Source: Blattabacterium cuenoti | GTDB lineage: Bacteria > Bacteroidota > Bacteroidia > Flavobacteriales > Blattabacteriaceae | Assembly: GCF_014251635.1 (NCBI RefSeq) | Contig: NZ_CP059194.1 | Span: 1-64,000 of the forward strand | Reading direction: 5' to 3' | DNA: 64,000 nt | Part shown: piece by piece, positions 43,969-54,018 of the stretch | How the letters are laid out: each line of letters opens with the position of its first letter | Position numbering within the stretch: position 1 is the stretch's first letter | Program-made: the position numbers and the translations under genes | Notes under the pieces: generated by a model | What the model saw: the letters and a program-made list of their open reading frames with translations, nothing else | The model's database searches: none | Told to the model about the DNA's origin: nothing

Positions 43969-43976
43969 TATATTTG
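43969..43976 (+). promoter_or_regulatory. Bacteroidetes-type -7 box upstream of tatA
   Basis: TATATTTG matches TAnnTTTG and sits 13 bases before the tatA ATG. No obvious TTTG -33 element is present, so the short leader and missing partner keep confidence low. Confidence 0.4.
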
Positions 43977-43989
43977 ATCAAAAAATTCC

Positions 43990-44190
43990 ATGTACATAGA
44001 TTTTATTTATATTTTTTCTATACTACTTGGGACTTTTGGGACCACTGAAATTGTGGTCATTGTCATTCTTGCACTTTTATTATTTGGAGGGAAAAAAATT
44101 CCAGAATTAATGAAAGGATTAGGAACTGGATTGAAAGAATTCAAAAAAGCTTCTGAAACTGAAGAAAAAGATTCAGAAACAGAAAAATAA
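43990..44190 (+). CDS. tatA: Twin-arginine translocase subunit TatA/TatE-like
   Basis: Membrane pore subunit of the Tat system, which exports folded proteins. The 66-residue protein has an N-terminal helix, the TatA pattern [39 protein letters not shown] and a short charged tail. The FGxxE...FGxKKIPEL hinge is diagnostic. About fifteen residues precede the usual FGTTE start, so the true N-terminus may be shorter. tatC is not in this window. A separate -7 box suggests its own promoter, and the lytic transglycosylase gene follows. Confidence 0.92.
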   Translation: MYIDFIYIFSILLGTFGTTEIVVIVILALLLFGGKKIPELMKGLGTGLKEFKKASETEEKDSETEK

Positions 44191-44267
44191 AAATTTTTAT
44201 TTCATTTTATGTTTGTTTATTAGTACTTTTTTTCTAAAATTTTAGAAACTAATCAAACTAATAAATA

Positions 44268-45389
44268 ATGGGAACGACAACGATAAAAAATATTATGTTT
44301 TCTTTGTTCATATTGAAAAGTTTGGTAATACAATCTGTATCTAAACCATTTTTAGAACAAAAAAATGTAATAAACTTTCATAAAAATGTTTCTAATCCAA
44401 AATTAGATTTAAATAATATATATATAGAAAAATTATGGAAGAAAATATTAGGAGGAAAGAAAAAATTTTTATCTGGAAAAAAGTTATCTCATAATAATAA
44501 AAAAAATATTGTTATTATCAATATAACCCCCGAAGAATTAAGATTAAGACTAAATTTTCTGAATCAAAAATCTCAAATTAAAATATTAAAATATAATAGC
44601 ATTGTACATGCTTCTGTTGAAAGTTATCTTCGTATGGGAAAATATATAGGAAAAATAATTTCATTGTCAGATTTCTATTTTCCTATGTTTGAAGAAAAAC
44701 TTGAAAATTATCGCCTTCCAAAAGAATTAAAATATTTAGCTATTATAGAGTCAAATTTAAATCCAGTTGTTACTTCCAAGGCAGGAGCGAAAGGGATTTG
44801 GCAATTCATGCCTGAAACTGGAAAAATATATAATCTCAATATTAACAATATTTATGATGAAAGAAATGATCCGATTAAATCCACAGAAGCAGCTTGCCGA
44901 TATTTGAAGTTTTTATATAAAAAAATAGGAAATTGGGAATTGGTTTTAGCTGCTTACAATGCAGGTCCAGGAACCGTAGATAAAATTTTACAACGTCATA
45001 AAAATATGAAAGATTTTTGGAAATTATGGGAATTTTTTCCGAAAGAAACTCAGAATTATATTCCAAAATTTATTGCTATAAATTATGTAATGAATTATTA
45101 TAAAGAACATAATATTTCTACATATCATTTCTATTCTTCTCCTTACAAATATAAATATAAAGAAACTGTATTAATCCCTATAAAAGAAAAAATTTCGTTG
45201 AAATTTTTTGCTTATAATCTTAATATTCCTTATCAAGATATAATAATCCTTAATCCGCAATATCTTGTAGATAGTATTCCTTCTGGTAATAAATTAAGAC
45301 TACCAAAAAATAAGATTTTACTTTTAAAAAGTAAAGAGGGATTTTTTTTCAGAAAAAAAACAAAAGAGTTAACTATTATTCCTAAATAA
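44268..45389 (+). CDS. Membrane-bound lytic murein transglycosylase (MltD-like, SLT plus LysM)
   Basis: Cleaves peptidoglycan glycan strands. The 373-residue protein has a signal segment (about 8-25) and an SLT domain with catalytic Glu in [20 protein letters not shown] (E161). Q-F-M-P and [10 protein letters not shown] motifs follow. A single C-terminal LysM-like module ([21 protein letters not shown]...[10 protein letters not shown], about 305-355) completes it. Free-living MltD-type enzymes usually carry more LysM repeats. Its presence beside a full mre/PBP2 set fits a maintained wall. Confidence 0.92.
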   Translation: MGTTTIKNIMFSLFILKSLVIQSVSKPFLEQKNVINFHKNVSNPKLDLNNIYIEKLWKKILGGKKKFLSGKKLSHNNKKNIVIINITPEELRLRLNFLNQKSQIKILKYNSIVHASVESYLRMGKYIGKIISLSDFYFPMFEEKLENYRLPKELKYLAIIESNLNPVVTSKAGAKGIWQFMPETGKIYNLNINNIYDERNDPIKSTEAACRYLKFLYKKIGNWELVLAAYNAGPGTVDKILQRHKNMKDFWKLWEFFPKETQNYIPKFIAINYVMNYYKEHNISTYHFYSSPYKYKYKETVLIPIKEKISLKFFAYNLNIPYQDIIILNPQYLVDSIPSGNKLRLPKNKILLLKSKEGFFFRKKTKELTIIPK

Positions 45390-45450
45390 TGGATACATAT
45401 TATGTATTATGGGTAAAATTAATTTTTTGAAAAAATTCACTTTCAAAATT

Positions 45451-46437
45451 ATGAATGAAAAAATTGAAAAAAAAAGAAAATCCTTACAACTTGTTTTGGA
45501 AAAAATGGACAAAATATATGGTAAGGGGACAGTGATGCAAATGGGAGATTCTCATATAGAAAATTTAGAAATTATTTCTTCTGGATCTTTAAGTTTAGAT
45601 ATTGCTTTAGGGATAAAAGGCTTTCCAAAAGGCCGTATTGTTGAAATATTTGGACCGGAATCTTCCGGAAAAACTACTTTAGCTTTACATGCTATAGCTC
45701 AATCTCAAAAATTAGGGGGGTTTGCTAGTTTCATTGATGCAGAACACGCTTTTGATCGTGTTTATGCTCAAAAAATAGGAGTCAATATAAAAGAATTAAT
45801 AATCTCTCAACCAGATAATGGAGAACAAGCGCTTGAAATTGTGGATAATTTAATTAGATCTAGTGTTATTGATCTCATCGTGGTAGATTCTGTCGCAGCT
45901 TTAACTCCTAAAAGTGAAATAGAAGGAGAAATGGGGGACTCTAAAATTGGATTACAAGCAAGATTAATGTCTCAAGCTTTGAGAAAGCTAACTTCTAGTA
46001 TAGGAAAATCTAAAAGCATATTGATATTTATTAATCAACTAAGAGAAAAAATAGGAATTTATGGGAACCCAGAAGTAACAACAGGAGGTAATGCTTTAAA
46101 ATTTTATTCCTCAATACGATTAGATATACGAAGAGGAAATCAAATCAAAAATGGAGAAAAAATATTAGGGAATAGGACAAGAGTAAAAGTCGTGAAAAAT
46201 AAATTATCTCCTCCTTTTAGAAGTGCTGAATTTGACATTATATACGGAAAAGGAATTTCAAAGATAGGAGAAATTTTGGATCTAGGAGTAGATTTAGGAA
46301 TTATTAAAAAAAATGCATCTTGGTTTAGTTATAGAGATATCAAATTAGGTCAGGGAAGGGATTCTGTAAGAGAATTTTTAGAAGAGAAAGAAAATATCAT
46401 AACTGAAATACAAAAAAATATATATAAAAATATATGA
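45451..46437 (+). CDS. recA: DNA recombinase RecA
   Basis: Strand-exchange ATPase for homologous recombination and repair. The core is intact: [10 protein letters not shown], Walker [19 protein letters not shown], Walker [11 protein letters not shown], loop L1 ([24 protein letters not shown]), INQLREKIG and L2 ([16 protein letters not shown]). The ATG at 45451 gives an N-terminus ([19 protein letters not shown]) the same length as other RecA proteins. An upstream ATG at 45409 would add fourteen hydrophobic/basic residues and is less likely. The C-terminal acidic tail is reduced. The stop overlaps the next gene's start by four bases. Confidence 0.96.
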   Translation: MNEKIEKKRKSLQLVLEKMDKIYGKGTVMQMGDSHIENLEIISSGSLSLDIALGIKGFPKGRIVEIFGPESSGKTTLALHAIAQSQKLGGFASFIDAEHAFDRVYAQKIGVNIKELIISQPDNGEQALEIVDNLIRSSVIDLIVVDSVAALTPKSEIEGEMGDSKIGLQARLMSQALRKLTSSIGKSKSILIFINQLREKIGIYGNPEVTTGGNALKFYSSIRLDIRRGNQIKNGEKILGNRTRVKVVKNKLSPPFRSAEFDIIYGKGISKIGEILDLGVDLGIIKKNASWFSYRDIKLGQGRDSVREFLEEKENIITEIQKNIYKNI

Positions 46438-47204
46438 AAATTACTTTTTTGGGAACTGGAACTTCTCAGGGAATTCCTATTATTGGATCTAGACATCCGG
46501 TATGTTTATCTAAAAATTCAAAAGATAAAAGACTTAGAAGTTCAATTCTAATTGAAAAAGATGAAAAAAATTTTTTGATAGATTGTGGCCCAGATTTTCG
46601 TTATCAAATGCTCAGAAATAATTATAAAAAGTTGAATGCTATTTTTATGACACATGAACATCAAGATCATATAGGAGGATTAGACGATATTAGACCAATT
46701 AATTCTAATATAAATAAACCTATTCCTATTTATGGTTTACGTAGAGTTGTAGAAAGTTTAAAAAAAAGATTTTCTTACATCTTTTTGGAAAATCAAAAAT
46801 CAAATTTTTCAAAAATTTCTGTACATGAATTAGATGATTACACGAATTTTTTTTTCGTAGAAAATTATAAAATTTATCCTTTATCCATATGGCATGGACA
46901 TCTTCCGATTTTAGGCTTTCGTATAGAAAATTTTGCGTATATCACAGATGCTAGCAGTATTCCTGTTAAAACCATACAACAATTAAAAGGAATCAATATT
47001 TTGGTATTAAATGTACTAAGGAAAATAGAAAAAAATCCTTTTTCTTTCATGCTTTCTGAAACTTTGAATATCATTCAACAAATTCGCCCTCAAAAAACTT
47101 ATTTAACACATATTAGTCATACATTCGGATTTCACGAAGAAATTGAAACACAATTACCTAAAAACGTATATCTAGCTTATGATAGATTAATTATATATGA
47201 ATAA
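46434..47204 (+). CDS. MBL-fold metallohydrolase (PhnP-like)
   Basis: Metallo-beta-lactamase-fold hydrolase of 256 residues. It opens with [16 protein letters not shown], then has the metal motif [13 protein letters not shown] (about 74-86), a second His in [12 protein letters not shown], an Asp in YITDAS and a late His in [12 protein letters not shown]. This is the PhnP/RNase Z-like subfamily (phosphodiester substrates). The conserved CxxC-type zinc site of PhnP is partly visible at the start (HPVCLS). The physiological substrate in Bacteroidetes is not established. Translation is coupled to recA by an ATGA overlap. Confidence 0.9.
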   Translation: MKITFLGTGTSQGIPIIGSRHPVCLSKNSKDKRLRSSILIEKDEKNFLIDCGPDFRYQMLRNNYKKLNAIFMTHEHQDHIGGLDDIRPINSNINKPIPIYGLRRVVESLKKRFSYIFLENQKSNFSKISVHELDDYTNFFFVENYKIYPLSIWHGHLPILGFRIENFAYITDASSIPVKTIQQLKGINILVLNVLRKIEKNPFSFMLSETLNIIQQIRPQKTYLTHISHTFGFHEEIETQLPKNVYLAYDRLIIYE

Positions 47205-47237
47205 ATAAAAATTACAATTTCTTATGTAAGAATACAA

Positions 47238-47295
47238 TACAAATAAAATAAGTAAATGCAAACATTACAAATAAAATAAGTAAATGCAAACATTA
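47238..47295 (+). repeat. 28-bp tandem direct duplication over the ccsBA start
   Basis: Two exact head-to-tail copies of a 28-base unit (47238-47265 and 47266-47293, plus two further matching bases). Each copy contains the leader AAATAAAATAAGTAAATGCA, so the second copy supplies the real ATG at 47284. The first supplies an extra ATG at 47256 that opens a seven-codon frame MQTLQIK ending at TAA 47277-47279. Confidence 0.95.
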
Positions 47296-50200
47296 AAAAA
47301 TATTCTTTTTTCCACAAAAATTACCTCTTTTTTATTCTTATTGTTAGCTTTATCTATGGCGATAGCTACTTTTATAGAAAAAAAATATTCTACAGATGTA
47401 GCAAAAATATTTATTTATGAGTCGACTTGGTTTGAAGTTATCATGCTATTTACCATAATCAATCTAATAGGAAATATATGGAAATATAAATTATGGAATT
47501 ATAAAAAGTTACCTTTGTTCATTTTTCATTTCTCATTTATATTCATTTTTGTTGGTGGAGTTTTATCTAGATATTCCAGTTTTGAAGGAACAATGTCTAT
47601 AAGAGAGGGAGAAATAAATGGAAAAATTCTTTCTAGAAAAAATTACGTAAAATTAAAAATAAGTAAGGGATCTTACACTAGATTTTATCGTGATCCTTAT
47701 ATTTTTTCTTCTTTTCACAATGGATATAAAGGAAAATTTTTTTTTAAAGAAAATCCTTTAAAAGTAAAAGTTATAGATTATATCCCATGTGCAAAAGTTC
47801 TTCTTTCAAAAGAAAAACCTGAAGAGAAAATTATAAAAATAGTTTCAACAAATCAAAGAGAAAGAACAGAGCATTTTGTAAAAAATGGAGATATTATAAA
47901 TGTAAATGGAATTTTATTTTCTTTTAATAAAAAAATTCCTTTTGGAATTATAATTTTTGAAAAGAATAATAAACTTTACATAAAATCATCTTTTTCAGGT
48001 AAAACCATTAACATGGTTAATAAAAAAATCGATTCTTTTTTTAAAGATAACGTTATATTATTGAATAACAGAGCATTGTATCAAGTCAAGATAGATAAAA
48101 ATCATGAAATTATGCAATGGGTTATTCCTGAAGGAGTAGTAAAAGGAAAGTTAAAATATATACAGTCATGTAATCATGAACATGAAGAAGAAAATAATAA
48201 GTTGAGCGCAATTACGGCAAAAATATTTTTCAAAAATCAATTCAAATTAGTAACCTTTTTAGGAGGAAAAAATGCTCTAAATATGAGTAATCCTTTATTT
48301 TTTAAGGATTATAAAATATCCATCGGATATGGATCTATTTTTTGTCATCTTCCTTTTTTTTTAAAATTAAAAAAATTTAAAGTAGAAAATTATCCCGGTT
48401 CTGAATTTCCATCTACTTTTAAGAGTCATGTAACATTAATAGATCAAAATAAGGAAAAAAACTATTTGATTTATATGAATAATATTCTAAATTATAAAGG
48501 GTTTCGATTTTTTCAATCTGGATATGATCCAGATGGAAAAGGGACTCATTTTTCTGTTAATAATGATTATTTAGGAACATACTTTTCCTATATAGGTTAT
48601 ATTTTTATGACTATAGGGATGTTTTTTACTTTATTTTGGAAAGGAACTCGCTTTAGTTACCTAAAAAAAAAACTAAAATACTTGTCTTATAGAAATTGTT
48701 CAATCTTGTTTTTTATTTTGTCAAGTCTACATAATTTTGTGTATTCTCAAATACACGAATTAAAAAAAATTCCCTTAGAAAGTGTTTTCGACGCAATTCA
48801 TATTCCTAAAAAACATAGTGAAAATTTTGGACGTTTATTAATACAAGACCAGAAAGGTCGAATTAAACCTGTTAATACTATCGCCATTGAATTACTTAGA
48901 AAAATACATAAAAAAGATTCTATAGGAAGTTTAGATGCCAATCAATGGTTTATATCTATACATCAAGATAATATATTTTGGGCAAAAATACCTTTTATTA
49001 AAGTTGATAAAAAAGGAGGAAATAAATTTTTAAATGAAGTAAAAGCAAATCAACAATATTATGTTTCTCTTATGGATTTATATTTTATAGATTCAAGAAC
49101 TTCAAAACTTAAATTTCTTCTACAAGAAGATTATGAACGAGCTTTTTCTAAAGATCCTATTCAAAGAAATGAATATGATAAAGCGGTACTAAATCTTAGT
49201 GAACGTGTAGGAATAATACATGAAATATTTCAAGGAAAGTATATTCGGATTTTTCCTATCCCTCATGATCTCAATCATACTTGGTCTAGTTGGGTTTCAG
49301 ATTCAAATAAGTTGAATCCTTTAGGTTTATCTATGTTTAATAATTATCTTAAATCTTTATCATTTTCTCAAAATGAAAAAAATTGGAATATTGCGGATAA
49401 TGCAGTTCAAAAAATACGACTGTATCAACGTAAGTATGCTAAATCGATTTTACCATCGGATAATCAAATATCTGTAGAAATCATTTATAATAAATTAAAT
49501 ATATTTTATGTATTATCTTTTCTCTATGCTTTATTTGGAGTAATTATTATTATTAATTCTTTTTTGATGATTTTTTTAGAAAAAAAATACATGTATTTTT
49601 TTTCTAAAATATTTGTTTTCATTTTATTTGTTTTATTTATTTTCAATTTTTTTGGTTTAATTACCAGATGGTATATTTCTGGACATGCTCCATGGACTAA
49701 TGGATATGAATCAGCTGTTTTCATTAGTTGGAGTTTAATCGGTATAGGTTTCTTATTTTATAAAAATCAATTTGTTTCAGGAATCACAGCTTTAATTTCA
49801 TCTATTTTACTAATGATAGCGCATGGAAATGCTATGGATCCAGAAATAACCAATTTAGTTCCCGTTTTAAAATCTCATTGGTTAATTATACATGTAGCGA
49901 CAATCACATCAAGCTATGGTTTTTTTTTAACAGGAGCATTTTTAGGATTTTTAGTATTACTTTTTTTTATATTAAAGGTGTGTTTTCGTAATTATAGCAA
50001 AATTATTCATATTCACATTGAAAAATTGACTATTATTAATGAAATATGTTTGACTATAGGACTTTTTTTATTAACCATAGGAACTTTTTTAGGCTCTGTT
50101 TGGGCTAATAATAGTTGGGGCCGTTATTGGAGTTGGGACCCTAAGGAAACTTGGGCTTTGATTAGCATAATGATTTATGCGTTTGTATTACATATTCGCT

Positions 50201-50442
50201 TAATTCCATATTTAAGAAATATATTTATTTTTAATTTATCCAGTATATTCTCAATAAGTTCTATTTTAATGACTTATTTTGGAGTAAATTATTATTTGTC
50301 AGGATTACATTCTTATGCAAAAGGAAATCCTCCTTCTGTTCCTTTTTGGATATATTATAGTTTGTTGATTTTGTTAATTATCTCTATTTCATCTTATTAT
50401 TCATTTAGATTTTACAAAAAAATTAATATAAATAAACAGTGA
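47284..50442 (+). CDS. Cytochrome c biogenesis protein, ResB-CcsA fusion
   Basis: System II heme-delivery/ligation complex as a single chain of 1052 residues. The N-terminal half is ResB/Ccs1-like: membrane helices near 10-30 and 47-65, FHFSFIFIFVGGVLSRY, a large periplasmic region, FRFFQSGYDPDGKGT and another helix. The C-terminal half is CcsA-like, with several helices and the heme-handling WWD-type motif VWANNSWGRYWSWDPKETWALI (about 938-959), plus conserved histidines. Bacteroidetes carry this fusion. It implies retained c-type cytochromes. The start lies in a tandem duplication, and the stop overlaps plsC (GTGA). Confidence 0.93.
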   Translation: MQTLKNILFSTKITSFLFLLLALSMAIATFIEKKYSTDVAKIFIYESTWFEVIMLFTIINLIGNIWKYKLWNYKKLPLFIFHFSFIFIFVGGVLSRYSSFEGTMSIREGEINGKILSRKNYVKLKISKGSYTRFYRDPYIFSSFHNGYKGKFFFKENPLKVKVIDYIPCAKVLLSKEKPEEKIIKIVSTNQRERTEHFVKNGDIINVNGILFSFNKKIPFGIIIFEKNNKLYIKSSFSGKTINMVNKKIDSFFKDNVILLNNRALYQVKIDKNHEIMQWVIPEGVVKGKLKYIQSCNHEHEEENNKLSAITAKIFFKNQFKLVTFLGGKNALNMSNPLFFKDYKISIGYGSIFCHLPFFLKLKKFKVENYPGSEFPSTFKSHVTLIDQNKEKNYLIYMNNILNYKGFRFFQSGYDPDGKGTHFSVNNDYLGTYFSYIGYIFMTIGMFFTLFWKGTRFSYLKKKLKYLSYRNCSILFFILSSLHNFVYSQIHELKKIPLESVFDAIHIPKKHSENFGRLLIQDQKGRIKPVNTIAIELLRKIHKKDSIGSLDANQWFISIHQDNIFWAKIPFIKVDKKGGNKFLNEVKANQQYYVSLMDLYFIDSRTSKLKFLLQEDYERAFSKDPIQRNEYDKAVLNLSERVGIIHEIFQGKYIRIFPIPHDLNHTWSSWVSDSNKLNPLGLSMFNNYLKSLSFSQNEKNWNIADNAVQKIRLYQRKYAKSILPSDNQISVEIIYNKLNIFYVLSFLYALFGVIIIINSFLMIFLEKKYMYFFSKIFVFILFVLFIFNFFGLITRWYISGHAPWTNGYESAVFISWSLIGIGFLFYKNQFVSGITALISSILLMIAHGNAMDPEITNLVPVLKSHWLIIHVATITSSYGFFLTGAFLGFLVLLFFILKVCFRNYSKIIHIHIEKLTIINEICLTIGLFLLTIGTFLGSVWANNSWGRYWSWDPKETWALISIMIYAFVLHIRLIPYLRNIFIFNLSSIFSISSILMTYFGVNYYLSGLHSYAKGNPPSVPFWIYYSLLILLIISISSYYSFRFYKKININKQ

Positions 50443-51230
50443 ATTTTCATTCATATTTTTTTAAGAAATATTTAAGGAAAAAAAAAAGTACTTTATTCAG
50501 AGATGCATTTGGAAATTTTCATTTTATAAAACGTTTTTTAATTTTTACTTTTGGTTGTATTTCTTATAATCGTTATAATGGATTCAATCAGTTACATTTA
50601 GAAGGGACTGAATATATAAAGGATTTGCCTGATAAAAAAGTTCTTTTTGTCTCCAATCATCAAACTTATTTTGCCGATGTTTTTGCTATGTTTCATGTAT
50701 TTTGTAGCGTAAAAAATGGTTTTGTTAATAGTATTAGAAATCCTATTTATCTTTTAAATCCTAAAGTTAATTTATATTACGTGGCAGCTAAAGAAACTAT
50801 GGATCAAGGTTTGTTAACTAAATTATTTAGTTATTCAGGAGGGATTACTGTAAAAAGAACTTGGAGAGAAAGAAAAAAACAAATCAATCGTTCCTTAGAT
50901 GTGTTATCTGAAATTACTCGTATGGGAATAGCACTTAATGATGGTTGGTTAATTACTTTTCCGCAAGGAACAACTCAAGCTTTTGCTCCTGGACGAAGAG
51001 GAATAGTGCACGTAATCAGAAAGTATAGTCCTATTGTTGTCCCCATTGTTATAGATGGATTTAAAAAAGCTTATGACAAAAAAGGAATTCGCGTTAAAAA
51101 AAAAGGAGTTTTACAAAAAATGAAATTTAAAGAGCCAATTCAATTGGATTTGAAAAAAGATACAACAGATTCTATCATGGAAAAAATTATGGATGCTATA
51201 GAACAATCTCCTAAATATAAAAAAATATAG
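50439..51230 (+). CDS. plsC: Lysophospholipid acyltransferase (PlsC-like)
   Basis: Acylates 1-acyl-glycerol-3-phosphate to phosphatidate. The protein is 263 residues from a GTG start that overlaps the previous stop. The catalytic block reads SNHQTYFADVFAMFH, an H-x5-D spacing instead of the usual H-x4-D; flavobacterial relatives of this subfamily show the same spacing, so it is not a defect of this copy. Later motifs are ITFPQGTTQAFAPGRRG (substrate-binding P-x-G-T) and VVPIVIDGFKKAYD. No membrane helix is obvious beyond the N-terminal hydrophobic patch. Confidence 0.88.
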   Translation: MNFHSYFFKKYLRKKKSTLFRDAFGNFHFIKRFLIFTFGCISYNRYNGFNQLHLEGTEYIKDLPDKKVLFVSNHQTYFADVFAMFHVFCSVKNGFVNSIRNPIYLLNPKVNLYYVAAKETMDQGLLTKLFSYSGGITVKRTWRERKKQINRSLDVLSEITRMGIALNDGWLITFPQGTTQAFAPGRRGIVHVIRKYSPIVVPIVIDGFKKAYDKKGIRVKKKGVLQKMKFKEPIQLDLKKDTTDSIMEKIMDAIEQSPKYKKI

Positions 51231-51295
51231 AGGATTTAATTCATAAATACAACATAACATAATACAATACATAAATGTTTTAAAATAAAATAGTA

Positions 51296-53977
51296 ATGAA
51301 ATATAAATTGATAAAAGATACTTTTCTCAGTTTTTTTCAAAAAAAAAAACATAAAATCATTCCTTCTTTTCCCATCCATTCAATAAATGATCCCACTCTT
51401 TTTTTTGTTAATGCAGGGATGAGTCCTTTAAAAGACTATTTTTTAGGGCATGTAAGGCCTAAATACACTAGAATAGCAAATATTCAAAAATGTCTTAGAA
51501 TAACTGGAAAACATAATGATTTAGAGAATGTAGGATATGATAATTATCATCATACTATGTTTGAAATGTTAGGAAATTGGTCTTTCGGGGATTATTCAAG
51601 AAAAGAAGCGATAGAATGGGCTTGGGAGTTATTAATTAAAGTATATAATATTCCTGATCAAAATATTTATGTATCTGTTTTTATTGGAGATAAAAAAGAT
51701 GAATTATCCATGGATAAGGAAACTTTTAGATATTGGAAAACTTTAATTAACGAAAATAATATTCTTTTTTTTGGAAAGAAAGAAAATTTTTGGGAAATGG
51801 GATCGACAGGGCCTTGTGGCCCTTGTTCAGAGATTCATATAGATTTACGAAACGAAAAAGAAAAAAAAGGATTACCTGGAAAATACCTTATAAATAAAAA
51901 ACATCCTGAAGTTATAGAAATTTGGAATCTTGTTTTTATAGAATTTGTACGCAAATCAGATAGAACATTAGAAAAGCTTTTAACAAAACATGTAGATACA
52001 GGAATGGGGTTAGAAAGATTATGTATGGTTTTGCAAGGGAAAATTTCTAGTTATGAAACTGATGTTTTTTATCCTATTATTCAAGATATAAAAGATTATT
52101 TAGGAAATGTTTATAATCCAGAAAATTTTAATCAAAAAGTGGCAATAAGGATTATAGTAGATCATTTAAGAGCTATTGTTTTTTCTATTTCAGATGGACA
52201 ATTACCATCCAATAGTGGAGCTGGTTATATAATAAGAAGAATACTCAGAAGAGCCGTTATTTATGCCACTCGTTTTTTATATAAAAAAGAACCTTTTATT
52301 TATAAATTTGTAAATTCTTTAGTGATAGGAATGAAAGACTTTTTTCCAGAATTAGAAAATAAAAAAAAACACATACAAGACATTATTAAAGAAGAAGAAT
52401 TCTCTTTTTTCGGTGTTATTGAGAAAGGAAGTAAAAAAATTCAACATATAATTACAAAATATAAAGAAAAAAATGAAAAAATTATTGATGGAGAAAAAAT
52501 TTTTCAATTATATGATACTTATGGATTTCCCATGAAATTATCTAAAATTTTGGTTGAAAAAAATAATTTGTCCATTAATGAACAATCATTTCAAAAAAAA
52601 TTGTTAGAACAAAAAGAAAGATCTAAAAAAGAAAACAATTCCATCATAAAAAAAGACTGGATAAAAGTCCATAATGATATTCATCAAAATGCAAATTTTG
52701 TAGGATACAACTCAAAAGAATGTAATATAATCATATTAAAATATAGACAAGTAGAAAATAAATTAAAGAAAATACATTATTATGAATTAGTTTTTTCTAA
52801 AACTCCTTTTTATCCTGAGGGAGGGGGGCAATTGGGAGATACAGGTATTATAAAAAACAAAGTTGAAAAACTTAACGTTTTTAATACTAAAAAAGAAAAT
52901 TCCATTATTATACATTGTGTTCAAAAATTACCTTTAGATATTTTTTCTTCTTTTAAGGCTATAGTAAATCAAAATAGAAGAACAGAAATAGAAAAAAATC
53001 ATACTTCTACTCATTTATTACATTTCGCTTTGAAACAAATTTTAGGAAATCATATTCAGCAAAAAGGCTCTTATGTAGGAGACGATTATATAAGATTTGA
53101 TTTTTCTCATTATAAAAAAATAACTATTCAAGAATTGCATCATATAGAAAATTTAGTTCAAGAACTAATTTTTTCTGATCTTTTATTAAAAGAAAAAACG
53201 TTTAATTCTTTAGAAGAAGCTAAAAAAAATGCTTCTTTTAGTGAAATATTTGAAAATAAATATCAAAAAGAAGTTAGAGTCGTTACTTTTGGGGAATCTT
53301 CCGAGTTATGTATTGGGACTCATGTTAAACATACTGGATTAATTCAAGTTTTTGATATTTTATCAGAATCTTCTATTTCGCATGGAATACGTAGAATTAA
53401 GGCTATAACTTCGAAAAAGGCAATTCAACATTTGAAATCTATTCGTGATGAGTATTTGTCTTTAAAAAAGATGATGAAATGCACAGAATCTCCTATAAAA
53501 AGTTTTTCAATTTTGCAGAACTCTAATGAAAAATTAAAACAAGAAATATCAAATATTCACTTACAAAAAATCAGAAGATTAAAACAAAAATATCTTTCGA
53601 AAATCATCTATTTATCTTCTATAAAAATAAAATATATATGTGAAATTGATTCTCATCGAGAAAAAGAAATAGATATTATGAGGAGAATTGTCTTAGATTT
53701 AAGACATGAAATTCATAACTTATTTATGATTATAGGGTTTGTAAAAAATAAAAAAGTAATTATTTTCATATCTATTTCTGATTTTGTAATTAAAAATCAT
53801 AATGTTCATGCTCATAAAATAATATGTGAAATGGCCCCTCATATACACGGAAAATATTGGGGAAACTCTTCTTTTGCTACAGCTATGGGAACTAAAAAAA
53901 ATGGATTAAATTTAGTTTTAAAAGATGCAATAGCATATCAAAATCATTTACAAATTAAAAAAAATAATAAACTTTGA
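51296..53977 (+). CDS. alaS: Alanyl-tRNA synthetase
   Basis: Class II synthetase charging tRNA-Ala, with an editing domain. The 893-residue protein opens with the catalytic core (PTLFFVNAGMSPLKDYFLG, MFEMLGNWSFGDY, GCGPCSEIH-like TGPCGPCSEIH). The editing domain has HTSTHLLHFAL (about 566-576) and CIGTHVKHTG, the four metal ligands. A coiled C-Ala part follows and ends with WGNSSFATAMGT, where most AlaRS have GGGR.xxAxAGG, so that tail is divergent. A run of eleven A at 51339-51349 lies near the start without breaking the frame. Confidence 0.97.
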   Translation: MKYKLIKDTFLSFFQKKKHKIIPSFPIHSINDPTLFFVNAGMSPLKDYFLGHVRPKYTRIANIQKCLRITGKHNDLENVGYDNYHHTMFEMLGNWSFGDYSRKEAIEWAWELLIKVYNIPDQNIYVSVFIGDKKDELSMDKETFRYWKTLINENNILFFGKKENFWEMGSTGPCGPCSEIHIDLRNEKEKKGLPGKYLINKKHPEVIEIWNLVFIEFVRKSDRTLEKLLTKHVDTGMGLERLCMVLQGKISSYETDVFYPIIQDIKDYLGNVYNPENFNQKVAIRIIVDHLRAIVFSISDGQLPSNSGAGYIIRRILRRAVIYATRFLYKKEPFIYKFVNSLVIGMKDFFPELENKKKHIQDIIKEEEFSFFGVIEKGSKKIQHIITKYKEKNEKIIDGEKIFQLYDTYGFPMKLSKILVEKNNLSINEQSFQKKLLEQKERSKKENNSIIKKDWIKVHNDIHQNANFVGYNSKECNIIILKYRQVENKLKKIHYYELVFSKTPFYPEGGGQLGDTGIIKNKVEKLNVFNTKKENSIIIHCVQKLPLDIFSSFKAIVNQNRRTEIEKNHTSTHLLHFALKQILGNHIQQKGSYVGDDYIRFDFSHYKKITIQELHHIENLVQELIFSDLLLKEKTFNSLEEAKKNASFSEIFENKYQKEVRVVTFGESSELCIGTHVKHTGLIQVFDILSESSISHGIRRIKAITSKKAIQHLKSIRDEYLSLKKMMKCTESPIKSFSILQNSNEKLKQEISNIHLQKIRRLKQKYLSKIIYLSSIKIKYICEIDSHREKEIDIMRRIVLDLRHEIHNLFMIIGFVKNKKVIIFISISDFVIKNHNVHAHKIICEMAPHIHGKYWGNSSFATAMGTKKNGLNLVLKDAIAYQNHLQIKKNNKL

Positions 53978-54018
53978 TAGATATTTAAAATGTTTAAATT
54001 TGAAGTAAAAAATAGTAT

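Noticed and set aside
50655-50680. PlsC with H-x5-D as a broken active site
   Set aside because: Flavobacterial members of this subfamily appear to share NHQTYFAD, so the spacing is a family trait and not damage.
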